A stretch of 64,000 bases of DNA from an uncultured Lachnospiraceae bacterium (GCA_946628415.1 CAMOWK010000002.1:124001-188000), one strand, 5' to 3'. Positions 16,506 through 26,594 are shown, counted from the first letter of the stretch. The notes: generated from the letters alone by a model not told the origin. Program-made: numbers and translations.

Positions 16506-17258
16506 ATGGGAATAATATTAAAAACTAAAGACCTTACAAAAAAATATGACAGCAGAGTTGTGGTTGATAATCTGAATATCGAAATAGAAGAGGGAGAAAT
16601 ATTTGGCCTCCTCGGCCCAAACGGAGCAGGTAAAAGTACAACTATGAATATGATATGCGGAATAGTTAAGCCGACTCTTGGAGATGTGGAATTTAAAGGG
16701 CAGAATCTGAAATGGAACCGCAAGAATCTGCTTAGTAATTTGGGATATATTCCTCAGGAACTTGCTATTCACGGTAATCTTAAAGCGTGGGAGAATGTAG
16801 AGCTTTTCACATCGCTTTACGGAATTAAGGGCGCAGAATTGAAACAGAGAATTGATGAATCTCTCGAGTATGTTGGTCTTATAGAAAAAAGAAATGATTA
16901 TGCCAAGACATTTTCCGGCGGTATGAAGAGGAGACTTAATATCGCCTGTGCTATAGGTCATCACCCAAAGCTTCTTATCTTTGATGAACCTACAGTTGGG
17001 ATTGATCCTCAGTCCAGAAACTTTATTCTGGATAAGATTAAGGAGTCGAATAAAAATGGAGCAACGATAATATATACGAGTCACTATATGGAAGAGGTTG
17101 AGGCTATCTGTACTAAGATTGCAATTATGGATAACGGCAAGGTAATTGCAACAGGAAATAGTGAGGAGCTTAAGAAAATGGTTACAGATGATACCGCATC
17201 TATAACTCTTGAAGAGGTCTTCCTTACTATGACAGGTAAGAAACTTCGTGATTACTAG
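16506..17258 (+). CDS. ABC-2 exporter ATPase (LnrL-like)
   Basis: A 250-residue ATPase of the drug-export (CcmA/DrrA) class. It has Walker A GPNGAGKST (38-46), signature FSGGMKRR, Walker B LLIFDEPTVGID and switch SHYMEEV. It is followed by two ABC-2 permeases and a NarL-type kinase/regulator pair. That order of one ATPase, two permeases and a LytTR-free NarL pair matches the Bacillus Lnr (linearmycin resistance) locus in content. GGAGAG precedes the ATG. Substrate is unknown, but a membrane-active antibiotic or polyene-like lipid would fit. Confidence 0.9.
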   Translation: MGIILKTKDLTKKYDSRVVVDNLNIEIEEGEIFGLLGPNGAGKSTTMNMICGIVKPTLGDVEFKGQNLKWNRKNLLSNLGYIPQELAIHGNLKAWENVELFTSLYGIKGAELKQRIDESLEYVGLIEKRNDYAKTFSGGMKRRLNIACAIGHHPKLLIFDEPTVGIDPQSRNFILDKIKESNKNGATIIYTSHYMEEVEAICTKIAIMDNGKVIATGNSEELKKMVTDDTASITLEEVFLTMTGKKLRDY

Positions 17259-17319
17259 AAGAGAAAATGCAAGTAAAGAAGCATTTATCTTGGACTCGTT
17301 TTGTGAAAGGGATAAGTAA

Positions 17320-18453
17320 ATGATACGTTATTTAATAAAAAACAATTTCAAGCTTATGATTCGAAGCGCCACAAATATCCTGCTGTATATCATTGCTCCG
17401 ATCATCCTGATAGCGATGCTGTCGAGTGCTTTTGGCGATATGATGGAGAAGTATGAGTCGTCTGATAGTATTAAGGCAGGTTACAGACTTGAAGATGGTG
17501 CCGATAACGAGGTTTTTGATTATGTAAACCAAGTGGCAAAGGAAAATAATATAAGTTTTTATGAATATCCCGGTGGAGATATAGAGAAAATAATTCGAGA
17601 GGATGATCTGGCAGGTTTTGTAGCATTTGGTGAAGATGGAAAATTCACCATTTACGAAAATGATGCCGATAAATACGGTGCAAAAGCACTGGAATACATG
17701 ATAACAGCTGTAAAGACAAGGACCGGTACTGCGATTTATGCTATGTCATCCGGGGCTACGGCTATGCCATCCGGTGAGCTTACTAAGGAACAGAAGACCG
17801 GTGAACCTGAAAGTGTAGAGATCAAGTTAGAAGAAGCAGATTATATAGAACCAATCAATGCTGTAGATTATTATGGGATCATTGAAGTAGTGTATTTCGG
17901 ATGGTGCGCTATAGTATGCGGGGCAGGGATTTTTACTGCTGAGAAAAAGAATCATATAGGTAAGAAATTAAATGTGTCCGGTATATCTGAATTTAAGCTT
18001 TATCTGGCAAAGTTTATTCCGATAGTTCTTGTGGTTTCAATGTCATCTGTACTTACAGCACTGATTACAGTCCTGATATTTGGAGTTAACTGGGGAGCGC
18101 CGCTTCTGTCGTGCCTGATTGTTGTTTTGTCAGCTGCTGCTTCGACAGCATTTGGGCTTATGATTTATAACATGACTAAAAATATAGTTGTAACAATAAT
18201 AGGAGTATTTACGGTTGTCTGGTTCATGGGCTTTTGGGGAGGAAGTTTTGAAACATATATGTTTTCATCTCATCCTCAGATACTGAAAGAGATATCACCT
18301 ATATATCATATAAACAGAGCACTTGTGGAATTATCCTGTATGGGTCACAGTGATTATGTTAGAAGTAGTATCTTATTTGCACTTGGGATAATGATAGTCT
18401 GCTCATTATTAGCTGTACTTACAGGAAATCTTAGAAGGGGGAATGGAGAATGA
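17320..18453 (+). CDS. ABC-2 permease, first subunit
   Basis: The 377-residue product has one N-terminal segment, an outer domain of about 140 residues, then five segments in the C-terminal half, the usual ABC-2 layout. Inner-side phrases such as FTAEKKNHIGKKLNVSG are typical of ABC-2 permeases. AAAGGG precedes the ATG. The end overlaps the second permease by four bases (ATGA), so the two are made together and probably form a heterodimer with the ATPase at 16506. Confidence 0.85.
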   Translation: MIRYLIKNNFKLMIRSATNILLYIIAPIILIAMLSSAFGDMMEKYESSDSIKAGYRLEDGADNEVFDYVNQVAKENNISFYEYPGGDIEKIIREDDLAGFVAFGEDGKFTIYENDADKYGAKALEYMITAVKTRTGTAIYAMSSGATAMPSGELTKEQKTGEPESVEIKLEEADYIEPINAVDYYGIIEVVYFGWCAIVCGAGIFTAEKKNHIGKKLNVSGISEFKLYLAKFIPIVLVVSMSSVLTALITVLIFGVNWGAPLLSCLIVVLSAAASTAFGLMIYNMTKNIVVTIIGVFTVVWFMGFWGGSFETYMFSSHPQILKEISPIYHINRALVELSCMGHSDYVRSSILFALGIMIVCSLLAVLTGNLRRGNGE

Positions 18454-19703
18454 TTGCACTGGTTAAAACTAGTATGAAGCTGTTACTAAGGATGAAGGCT
18501 TTTTGGTTCTTCTTATTCCTTACGCCTCTTCTTTCTACAATCATACTTAAGAATAAGTTTGACAGCTCAGCTGCCTATATGGAAAAGGAAACCGGCAAAG
18601 TTATAGAGCTTAAGAATGAGGATGACAAAGTAGCATATAATGGTGGAAATGGAGAGTATCTGATAAAGGTATATGATGCCGCAGGAACAGATATGTCCGA
18701 AGGCTTACTTAAAAATCTTGCAAATTCCGGACTGTATCTTGTAGCAAGAATTGATATGACCGGTGCAGGTGGCAATGCATTTACGGATGAGTTCTTAGAT
18801 AAACACATGGAAAGAGATGGGTTTGAGGACAGAATGGGCGTAGCCATTTACCTCTATCCCGGATTTAGTGAGGGAAGTTCTGCTGAAGAACTGGCTAAGA
18901 ATATAAAGGTATATGAGCTGTCAAGTGATGAGAGGTCTAAGCTTCTTAAGTCTGATATAGAATTCTATATAAATAATGCAGCATCTCTGGGCACAGACTA
19001 TATCAAAGTTTTGGATGATATTTATTCTGACAAAAAGGTAGTATCTATAGCAGGTTCATCAGGAAGGAATCTGACGGCTGAGCAGGTTAATCACAAGACA
19101 CAGCTTGGATATGCTTTTGCATTTATGACTCTGGGTTTTGTATTCTGTGGAATTTTTGTGGCACACACGGCAATTAGGGAACAGAAGAATGGTGTGTACT
19201 TAAGACTCAGCCTTACCGGAGCAAGCGCGCTTAAGTATTTTATGTCGAAGTTTATTTCGGTACTGTTTATCTCAATTCTTTCAACAACAGTAATGGGAAT
19301 ATTCACTTTTATAATAAGTGAGGATGACCTTGGAATGAACCGGTTCCTGTTTCTTCTTATGATATTCATGCTGGGGCTGATATTTGGATCTGTCAGTTTG
19401 TTTTTAGGAATTATTTTAGGTGATGTAATGAGTGCAAATGTAGCGGCATTTTCCGTATGGTGCTTCTCGGCTCTTCTAAGTGGTTTATACTTCCCTCTTA
19501 ATGATTCGTCCAATTTTATAAAGGTATTATCATCCCTGATGCCGCAGAAGTGGTTTCTGGATTGTGCAGAAATGATATTTACCCACGACAATAAGGCATT
19601 TGGTGTGATAATATGTATTACAGTAGCTTATCTGGCAGTTATAGTGAGTCTGGGAGGTTTAGGACTTAAACTGAGAAGGAATGAAGAATGGGGAAATTCT
19701 TAA
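18450..19703 (+). CDS. ABC-2 permease, second subunit
   Basis: A 417-residue protein with the same layout as the preceding permease: an N-terminal segment (about 14-28), a large outer domain to about 215, and six C-terminal segments. The inner loop has AIREQKNGVYLRLSLTGAS, a coupling-helix type stretch. It overlaps the first permease by ATGA and overlaps the kinase gene downstream by 16 bases. This tight packing shows that exporter and sensor are one transcription unit. Confidence 0.85.
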   Translation: MIALVKTSMKLLLRMKAFWFFLFLTPLLSTIILKNKFDSSAAYMEKETGKVIELKNEDDKVAYNGGNGEYLIKVYDAAGTDMSEGLLKNLANSGLYLVARIDMTGAGGNAFTDEFLDKHMERDGFEDRMGVAIYLYPGFSEGSSAEELAKNIKVYELSSDERSKLLKSDIEFYINNAASLGTDYIKVLDDIYSDKKVVSIAGSSGRNLTAEQVNHKTQLGYAFAFMTLGFVFCGIFVAHTAIREQKNGVYLRLSLTGASALKYFMSKFISVLFISILSTTVMGIFTFIISEDDLGMNRFLFLLMIFMLGLIFGSVSLFLGIILGDVMSANVAAFSVWCFSALLSGLYFPLNDSSNFIKVLSSLMPQKWFLDCAEMIFTHDNKAFGVIICITVAYLAVIVSLGGLGLKLRRNEEWGNS

Positions 19704-20815
19704 AAGATAATTATTATGTATTAATCCGAATAATGCTTGTTTTGTCCTATAGTGTATATGGATTTATGGAAATGAATAATAAAACAGGAGTATCTGTAAG
19801 GGTACTCCTGCTTGTTTCGTTTTATATTACACTGGTAACTCTTAAAGAACTGGTTAATAAAAATAAGAGACTTATATTATTCGCCGCAGCAGCGGTAGTG
19901 ACAGCAGCTTTACTTTTTTATGGCGGGAATAGTTTCTTGCTTCTTGCCATCCTTCTTTGTTTTGAACTGCTGGCACACCTTAAAGCAAAGTACTATCTAT
20001 ATTTCATTATGTACATGTGGATGTTTGCGGATAATCCTACAGGATATTTTACGGAATTTACTGTTATTACAATGCTTATCATATTCTATCTACAGCATGA
20101 ATATGTGGTTGCCGGGTATGAGGCGCAAATGTATGAGGATATAATTGCACAGCAGGGACTAAAGCGTGATTATGAAGCAAGAGAATATGAAGTTAAAGCT
20201 GAAATGAAGAAGAATATGCTTCAGGCAGAAAACCGGATTCTGGAAGAAAGAGCGGAACTTTCCCAGACCCTTCATGATAAACTGGGTCATAACATTAATG
20301 GCTCAGTCTATCAGCTTGAAGCAGCTAAAGTAATAATGGAAGCTGAGCCTGAAAAAGCGAGGGCGATGATTCAGTCTGTAATAGACCGTTTACGAAGCGG
20401 AATGGACGAGATCAGGGCGATACTTAGAAAAGAACGCCCTGAGAAAAAGAAAATGGCACTGCTGCAAATATATGAGCTTTGCAATGACTGTAATAATAAA
20501 GGTGTGGAGGCAGAGCTAAGCACTGAAGGAGATTTATCGGGTATATCAGCTGAACTCTGGGAGGTAATACTTGATAATACATTTGAAGCAGTTACAAATT
20601 CCATGAAGTATTCAAAATGTAAGAAAATAGATATAAAAATCGTGGTTATGAATGAGTTGGTCAGATGCACGGTTTCGGATGATGGAAAAGGTTGTGAAAA
20701 ACTGGTTGACGGAATGGGCATCTCAGGAATGAGACGCAGAGTAAGAAATTCCGGTGGTACAGTTAATTTTGAGACTGAGGCAGGATTTGCTGTAAATATG
20801 CTTTTGCCGCTTTGA
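19688..20815 (+). CDS. NarL-type sensor histidine kinase (LnrJ-like)
   Basis: The 375-residue protein has about five to six N-terminal membrane segments with almost no outer loops (to about residue 140), a coiled linker, a HisKA_3 domain with LSQTLHDKLGH (His196), and a HATPase with NSMKYS and DDGKGC...GMGISGM. Kinases of this form sense changes within the membrane. It overlaps the permease gene before it, and its regulator follows at 20859. In Bacillus LnrJ, a kinase of the same class senses linearmycins; the parallel rests on locus content, not on a search. Confidence 0.88.
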   Translation: MGKFLKDNYYVLIRIMLVLSYSVYGFMEMNNKTGVSVRVLLLVSFYITLVTLKELVNKNKRLILFAAAAVVTAALLFYGGNSFLLLAILLCFELLAHLKAKYYLYFIMYMWMFADNPTGYFTEFTVITMLIIFYLQHEYVVAGYEAQMYEDIIAQQGLKRDYEAREYEVKAEMKKNMLQAENRILEERAELSQTLHDKLGHNINGSVYQLEAAKVIMEAEPEKARAMIQSVIDRLRSGMDEIRAILRKERPEKKKMALLQIYELCNDCNNKGVEAELSTEGDLSGISAELWEVILDNTFEAVTNSMKYSKCKKIDIKIVVMNELVRCTVSDDGKGCEKLVDGMGISGMRRRVRNSGGTVNFETEAGFAVNMLLPL

Positions 20816-20858
20816 TAATGCTGTGATAAACTGAAAGAAAGTATTTAGGGGACTGTAA

Positions 20859-21506
20859 ATGGGAAAGATAAAGGTAATAATAGCGGATGACAGTGATTTC
20901 GTCCGTGATGGTATGAAAATAATTCTGGATGTTGATGCTGATTTCGAGGTTCTGGGCTGTGCTTCAAATGGACGTGAAGCTATAGAAATTGCTAAAAATC
21001 ACAGACCGGATGTTTTTCTGATGGATATTCAGATGCCCGAGATGGATGGGATAGAAGCCACAAAGTATATAGTGGAGCATGATCTGGGAAAAGTGCTGAT
21101 ACTTACCACCTTTGATGATGACGATCTAGTCAAAAAAGCGCTTCAGAATGGCGCTAAGGGTTATCTGATAAAAAACCATACTCCGGATCATTTGAAGCAG
21201 ATGATCAAATCAGTATATGCAGGAAGCGGAGTTATGGAAGAAGGCATACTTGAGTCTCTGGCAGGTATGGGACGTTTTGAAGAGGCGTCCGAGAACGCTT
21301 CCGGCGGGTTTGATGCATCAGGTTATTCTGAAAGAGAGCTGGATATAGTTAAGGCAGTGGCAGAAGGGCTTTCAAATAAAGAGATAGCATCAAAGCTTTT
21401 TATATCAGAGGGGACTGTGAAGAATTATATAACAAATATTCTTTCCAAGGAAAATCTCTCTCACAGAACGGCTTTGGCAGTTTATTACCTTACGGGAAAG
21501 AAGTAA
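20859..21506 (+). CDS. NarL/FixJ-family response regulator (LnrK-like)
   Basis: The 215-residue protein has a receiver domain with acidic residues at 10-11, phosphorylated Asp56 (VFLMDIQMPEMDG) and conserved lysine in GYLIKNH. A LuxR-type helix-turn-helix follows (about 150-210: SERELDIVKAVAEGLSNKEIA...SEGTVKNYITNIL). AGGGGA precedes the ATG. It pairs with the kinase at 19688 and most likely controls the exporter genes 16506-19703. I could not identify a target site. Confidence 0.92.
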   Translation: MGKIKVIIADDSDFVRDGMKIILDVDADFEVLGCASNGREAIEIAKNHRPDVFLMDIQMPEMDGIEATKYIVEHDLGKVLILTTFDDDDLVKKALQNGAKGYLIKNHTPDHLKQMIKSVYAGSGVMEEGILESLAGMGRFEEASENASGGFDASGYSERELDIVKAVAEGLSNKEIASKLFISEGTVKNYITNILSKENLSHRTALAVYYLTGKK

Positions 21507-21511
21507 AGAAT

Positions 21512-22534
21512 ATGAAAAAAATAACTGAATGGAAGATAGTAAGGCTGCTCGGCAAGATGGATTTTTGTGTAGTTCTTATATGCATGATCTATTCATTTTT
21601 CGTAAACTGCATGAGTATAATAGTTGATTATGAGTATCTGGTATTTAATGTTCCCGACGTTGCTGCGGTCATTATATGCATTCTTGTGATCATTTTTTCA
21701 ATCTTTATACTTAAATACTATCAGAAAAACAAGTTTGATAAAAAACATATGGCGGTGTATCTTTCATGGTTTGTTGCTGCGCCGGTCATATATAATATAT
21801 TTTTTATATTTATAGGTTCAGATGCCCTCTATGACTATACTAATGTTTTATTCGGAGGCCTTGGAAATTTCGTATACAGGATTTTTGTTATAGCGTTAGC
21901 GGTAACAGCCCTGATTATTTTCATCATCGCAAGAGTAATAACAAATGTAAGGCATAAAAAAGGTAAATACATAAAGCCTGAAACAGTGATAAAAATCAAG
22001 GCTTATATCCATGCGGTTTTATTTATTCTGGTTATAATACTTCTTATTATTCTTCTTGTTATGGGCATTTGGGGGATGATTGACGGTTTTAATTATAAAA
22101 AGAAGGAAGAAGCCGCACAGGCATTCAGAGAGGAAATGGAAAGTAAAATTCATGGAGGGAATGACTTTACATCGGTTCTTGGTGAGGCAAAATTAATAGT
22201 TATGTTTGTTGAAACAGGCAGCGAAGACTTAACGTTGGTCAGTGATATAGAAAAAGAAAACGGAAATGCATTTAAAACTGTTCATGTGAATAAAAGCACT
22301 GTAATGGAAGGCATAACGAACTACATCGATTTTAAAAAGGATCATAGCCTGTCAAAGCACTTTTATGACGGTATGGAAGAATACGGATTTGATGATGAGA
22401 ATAAAGTCTATAACATCGGATATGAATCGGAATACACCATGAATGGTGAAAATGAGATATGCACAATAGTATGTGAATTTGATCCGGACTGGAATTTAAA
22501 CAGGGTTTACTGTGTTGAGGGTGAGCTTGATTGA
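21512..22534 (+). CDS. Multi-pass membrane protein of unknown function
   Basis: The 340-residue product has about five membrane segments in the first 195 residues and a soluble C-terminal part of about 145 residues, rich in Glu, Lys and Asn. I know no family for it. It begins 5 bases after the regulator's stop, so it belongs to the Lnr-like operon and may be part of the response. The C-terminal part likely lies outside the membrane. Confidence 0.65.
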   Translation: MKKITEWKIVRLLGKMDFCVVLICMIYSFFVNCMSIIVDYEYLVFNVPDVAAVIICILVIIFSIFILKYYQKNKFDKKHMAVYLSWFVAAPVIYNIFFIFIGSDALYDYTNVLFGGLGNFVYRIFVIALAVTALIIFIIARVITNVRHKKGKYIKPETVIKIKAYIHAVLFILVIILLIILLVMGIWGMIDGFNYKKKEEAAQAFREEMESKIHGGNDFTSVLGEAKLIVMFVETGSEDLTLVSDIEKENGNAFKTVHVNKSTVMEGITNYIDFKKDHSLSKHFYDGMEEYGFDDENKVYNIGYESEYTMNGENEICTIVCEFDPDWNLNRVYCVEGELD

Positions 22535-22556
22535 TTGCAGATGATTGAGGGGGAAT

Positions 22557-23099
22557 ATGGTCGATTTTATTAAGAACAATGTAGCATGTGACATACTTGT
22601 ATTGCTTGGGATTCTTGCGATTATTATAACCTGGGGAGCACGTTACGAGAGTAAAAAAACAGGGCGCTTTGTTTCAGGTGTTCCGGCATTGGGTGGAATA
22701 CTTATAATAGTCGGATTTCTTACATCAAACGTTAAATGGCTTGCTGTAATAGGACTTTTTGATCCTGATCTTATCTACTTTCTGGTGAAAATCGTTCCTG
22801 ACATAGTGAGTGTAGAGAGAGAAGAAAGAAACTGGATACCACCGGGCGAAATGGAAGGAAAAAAGGTGGTTTTATATACAAAGTATAATAAATGCTATGA
22901 GGAAATGATCGAGGAAAGAGAGGCTCCTTATGCAAATGAAATCCATACCGCCAATAGATATGTTGTGCTTCAGGAAGATAATGGATTTACGCTTCTAAAG
23001 ATTGAACATACAACCAAAATCTTTAGCAGGTCATTTTATAAAACCATGGATGAATGTAAGATGGCTGCGTCTGATAAAGCAAAGTGGGTAGAAGTATAA
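22557..23099 (+). CDS. Small membrane protein of unknown function, last gene of the Lnr-like operon
   Basis: I take the ATG at 22557, which has GAGG six bases upstream; a TTG at 22545 overlaps that site. The 180-residue product has two membrane segments (about 13-29 and 45-78) and a soluble C-terminal half with a beta-like pattern. No family is recognised. It ends 15 bases before a strong terminator at 23115, which closes the operon that began at 16506. Confidence 0.65.
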   Translation: MVDFIKNNVACDILVLLGILAIIITWGARYESKKTGRFVSGVPALGGILIIVGFLTSNVKWLAVIGLFDPDLIYFLVKIVPDIVSVEREERNWIPPGEMEGKKVVLYTKYNKCYEEMIEEREAPYANEIHTANRYVVLQEDNGFTLLKIEHTTKIFSRSFYKTMDECKMAASDKAKWVEV

Positions 23100-23114
23100 A
23101 ACTATTAAAAAGAC

Positions 23115-23150
23115 AAAAAAGGTCACTTCATTTTGAGGTGACCTTTTTTT
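23115..23150 (+). terminator. Terminator of the Lnr-like operon
   Basis: AAAAAAGGTCACTTCA and TGAGGTGACC plus TTTTTTT form a 10-pair stem with one G-U pair and a TTT loop. The A-run before the stem means that it could also stop transcription from the other strand. Confidence 0.92.
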
Positions 23151-23304
23151 ATGTATAAGGCTTTATGGGTTAGTGATTAAGAATTATTTAAGGAATGGAG
23201 AAGAAACAGATTAAGACTTTTAGGTTGAACTGCTATATATTAGTATCAGCAGGAATGATATAGCGCTTTACGCTTATGATTTGAATTAGGAAGGGTGAAT
23301 ACTA

Positions 23305-24147
23305 ATGGAAAAGAAAGCGATACTTACTGTGAGGGACTTATCCAAGACATTTTCAAATGAGTCAGTTCAGCAGCATGTACTTAAAAATCTGAATCTGAGT
23401 ATATATAAAGGGGATTTTACTGTAGTCATGGGAAATTCCGGATCCGGTAAGAGTACGCTTTTATATGCATTATCGGGAATGGACAGGCCGACTCTCGGGA
23501 CAGTAACCTACAACGTTGCGGATAAGCTGGAGAAAAAATGCAGGAAGACAAATAATGGTGAAGGGGTGGAAATATCAAAGTTCAGTAATGACTGTCTGGC
23601 ACTCTTCAGAAGAAATCATTGTGGATTTGTTTTTCAGCAGAATTATCTGAATGACAGTATGAGTGCACTGGACAATATAATGGTGTGTGGTCTGCTTAAG
23701 ACAAAGGACAGAAAAGCACTTGCCGAGAGGAGTAAGAAACTTCTGGAAAGGGTAGAGATAGGTTCACAGGACTGGGGCAAGTTTCCAACCCAGTTATCCG
23801 GAGGACAGCAGCAGAGAGTTGCTGTTGTAAGAGGAGTTATCAATCAGCCGGAGATTCTTTTTGCGGATGAACCTACGGGAGCTCTCAATTCACAAAATAC
23901 AAACAACGTTCTGGATATACTCACTGATTTAAATAATCAGGGGCAGAGTATAGTAATGGTTACACATACAGTAAAAGCAGCTGAGCGTGGCAACAGAATT
24001 ATATATCTGTCCGATGGAATCATCTCAGATGAATGTGATCTTGGACCATATGCAGGCGATTATAAGGATGAGAAAAATCCGGAACGTGAGAAGGCATTGG
24101 AAAGGCATAGAAAACTGAAAGACTTTCTAAGTGAGATGGGGTGGTGA
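23305..24147 (+). CDS. ABC transporter ATPase, second FtsX-type pair
   Basis: The 280-residue ATPase has Walker A GNSGSGKST (43-51), Q-loop FQQNYLN, signature LSGGQQQRVAVVRG, Walker B ILFADEPTGALNSQ and H-loop VTHT. It is a paralogue of the ATPase at 15559, with an extra stretch of about 20 residues between Walker A and the Q-loop (near 75-95). AAGGGTG precedes the ATG. In the gap before it, GCTATAT and ATATAGC form an inverted repeat that may be regulatory. The permease start lies 8 bases after its stop. Confidence 0.92.
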   Translation: MEKKAILTVRDLSKTFSNESVQQHVLKNLNLSIYKGDFTVVMGNSGSGKSTLLYALSGMDRPTLGTVTYNVADKLEKKCRKTNNGEGVEISKFSNDCLALFRRNHCGFVFQQNYLNDSMSALDNIMVCGLLKTKDRKALAERSKKLLERVEIGSQDWGKFPTQLSGGQQQRVAVVRGVINQPEILFADEPTGALNSQNTNNVLDILTDLNNQGQSIVMVTHTVKAAERGNRIIYLSDGIISDECDLGPYAGDYKDEKNPEREKALERHRKLKDFLSEMGW

Positions 24148-24154
24148 GAGTATA

Positions 24155-26554
24155 ATGTACAAATTATTTGTAATTGCAAAGAATAATATAAAAAAGCAAA
24201 AAGGTGACATGATCACGTTCGGTATCATGACAGTGATAGTTTCACTTCTGATATTCATTTCAGTATCAGTTCTTACAGGAGTGGGAAATGCATATCAGAA
24301 GAGATTCGATGAGATAAATGGCCCGCATATGATAGCTTCTGTTTTTGATAACGAGGCCAGCCTGAAAAGCCTTAGAAAAGCATTTGAAGAAAGTGGAATA
24401 ACTGACTATGAGGAAACAGAAGTACTAAGTATAAGTACGGAATATAAGAATAAGAAGGATAAAGAATATGAGGCATATGAGTTTATAATTGAGAGTACAT
24501 CGAGAGATCCAAGAATTCTAAATGTACTTACTGATAATGTGTCATTAAAAGATAATGAAGTCATACTTCCGTACCATCTGAAGGAAAGCTACTCTGTAGG
24601 AGACATTCTCCAGATTAAGCTGGGTGATAAAATAAAGGAACTTAAGGTAGCAGGATATGCTGAGAATCCGTGGTTTTGCTCACCTCTTTCCTTCGGGATT
24701 TATTATATATATGTAAATGATAATACTTACGCAGCTCTGGCAAGTGAAGACACAGGTACAGTTCCTTCTCCTATCTATAAGAATATTTTGTTCAAAGGTA
24801 TACTACCCGACGAAGATCTTCAGGAAGTTGATATGGATGAGCTGGAGCTTAAGTTGAGTAATACATTTGACGACCTGATAAGGAAGGAAGATAGACCCGG
24901 TTCTCCGGATATGTACAAGCTATATAATAATGCCAACTGGGATCTTATAAAATGGGGGAATGGTATGCTTCCAAGTATTGTAACATCAGTAATACTTGTA
25001 TTTGCCATCATACTATTAACAATATCTCTCATTATCGTATCATTCAGTATAAATAACTTTATTCAGAGAAATATAAGGAATACAGGAATCCTGGAAGCAA
25101 GTGGCTATACAGTGAGAGAACTCAGATGGGCACTGACTTTCCAGATAATGATGATTTCTCTGGCTGGTATCATATGTGGACTAATAACGGGAATTTTTAC
25201 AGGAAATAAAATATATGGTCTCTTTAGTACGATGATAGGAATTACCTTCAACCCGGGCATCAATTATAGGGTCGTATTAGCTGTAGGTCTGTTGCTTCTA
25301 ATCATAAACTATGTGACAGTGAGACTTCTCAGCCGTAAGTACAGGAAAATAGTTGTTCTGGATGCTCTTAGAGGAGGTATTAATACGCATAATTTTAAGA
25401 AGAACTTCTTTTCATTTGATAAGACCAATCTGCCAATACCACTTACGCTCGCACTTAAGGATACATTTGGCGGTCTCGGAAAGAATGTTGTACTCTCGCT
25501 GATTATTGCGGTGCTTGCCATGACATGCATCACAGGTTTCGGGCTTGTGAATAATTTCAGCACGAATCCGGAAGGTACTATAAAGATTATAGGAGTGGAT
25601 TTAGGAGACCTTTCAGCAAGTGGTGAGAACGGACACGCGGATGATTTAAGAAAACTGGATAAGGTGGAAAATGTACTGACCGAATTGACGTTTGAACCGG
25701 TATTTGAATATGATGGTAAAAGTGGGAAGTACTTTACAACCGCTCATGATGATGAGAAGTATTCTAAAAAAATAGTTATAGTAGAAGGTCGATACGCTGA
25801 GAAGGATAATGAAATCATGATATCTACTGCAGTGGCTGATGAAACCGGTGCCGGTATTGGCGATGTTGTAACCATTAAAGTCGGAGAAGAAAGCAAGGAT
25901 TTTATCGTTACAGGTATCAATCAAAGGATGATGTCAGCAGGCAAAAATCTGTCTCTTACTATAGATGGTGCGAAACGACTGGGAGTTGATACAGGGTACT
26001 GTGATTATCTCGTGACAGCAAAGGAAGGCGTATCTTACGAAGAATTAAAGAAGAGCATTGAGGGTTACGCGAAGGAAGAAGATATTACGTTTAATTATGA
26101 GAATATGAGCAATGTTATAGACGCCACTGTAAAGCCTATAACAAGTGCCATGTCAGGCGCATCTATGGTCTTTGTACTTATAACTGCTCTGATAGTTATA
26201 TTCGTTGAGTCGCTGGTAATACGGGCTAAGATAACAAGAGAATGGCGAGATATGGGAATCAGTAAGGCTATTGGAATGAGTTCAGGGACTCTCCTTCTGC
26301 AAATAGCAATGTCAAATATCCCGGCCGTTGTATTTGGAAGTGTCCTTGGAGCACTTGTTTCAGGTTATGCCGGAAAGCTGGTAGTATTAGGTGCCTTCTC
26401 ATACATGGGTATTAAAAAAATAGAATTTGACCAGTCTATTGCCTCAATGATTGCAGTAGCTCTTGGAATAATAGCTGTGGCATTTATTACATCAGCCCTT
26501 GTAGGAAGAAAGGTGAAGAAGCTTATTCCTATTGAAATGATAACAGAAGAGTAA
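24155..26554 (+). CDS. FtsX-type ABC permease, second pair
   Basis: From the ATG at 24155 the product is 799 residues; an ATG at 24131 is in frame but lies inside the ATPase gene. It has the same layout as the permease at 12768: segment 1, a large outer domain to about 280, three segments of the first FtsX domain, a second outer domain (about 470-660), and three C-terminal segments with REWRDMGISKAIGMS on the inner side. With the ATPase and the two-component system downstream it forms a Bce-like sensing and detoxification set. The substrate is unknown. Confidence 0.87.
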   Translation: MYKLFVIAKNNIKKQKGDMITFGIMTVIVSLLIFISVSVLTGVGNAYQKRFDEINGPHMIASVFDNEASLKSLRKAFEESGITDYEETEVLSISTEYKNKKDKEYEAYEFIIESTSRDPRILNVLTDNVSLKDNEVILPYHLKESYSVGDILQIKLGDKIKELKVAGYAENPWFCSPLSFGIYYIYVNDNTYAALASEDTGTVPSPIYKNILFKGILPDEDLQEVDMDELELKLSNTFDDLIRKEDRPGSPDMYKLYNNANWDLIKWGNGMLPSIVTSVILVFAIILLTISLIIVSFSINNFIQRNIRNTGILEASGYTVRELRWALTFQIMMISLAGIICGLITGIFTGNKIYGLFSTMIGITFNPGINYRVVLAVGLLLLIINYVTVRLLSRKYRKIVVLDALRGGINTHNFKKNFFSFDKTNLPIPLTLALKDTFGGLGKNVVLSLIIAVLAMTCITGFGLVNNFSTNPEGTIKIIGVDLGDLSASGENGHADDLRKLDKVENVLTELTFEPVFEYDGKSGKYFTTAHDDEKYSKKIVIVEGRYAEKDNEIMISTAVADETGAGIGDVVTIKVGEESKDFIVTGINQRMMSAGKNLSLTIDGAKRLGVDTGYCDYLVTAKEGVSYEELKKSIEGYAKEEDITFNYENMSNVIDATVKPITSAMSGASMVFVLITALIVIFVESLVIRAKITREWRDMGISKAIGMSSGTLLLQIAMSNIPAVVFGSVLGALVSGYAGKLVVLGAFSYMGIKKIEFDQSIASMIAVALGIIAVAFITSALVGRKVKKLIPIEMITEE

Positions 26555-26564
26555 GTGAAAACAT

Positions 26565-26594
26565 ATGGCATACAATAATTCTATTTGTTATAAT
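26565..26594 (+). promoter_or_regulatory. Likely promoter of the second OmpR-type pair
   Basis: ATGGCA (26565-26570), 18-base spacer and a perfect TATAAT (26589-26594) lie just after the permease stop. The start would be near 26601. This allows the regulator and kinase to be made without the transporter. Confidence 0.5.

Noticed and set aside
16518..17084. Minus-strand frame of 188 codons over the Lnr-like ATPase
   Set aside because: Antisense to all ATPase motifs and without a ribosome site.
23220..23300. Promoter or operator before the second ATPase (GCTATAT and ATATAGC inverted repeat)
   Set aside because: No matching -35/-10 pair could be placed, so it is only mentioned in the gene entry.
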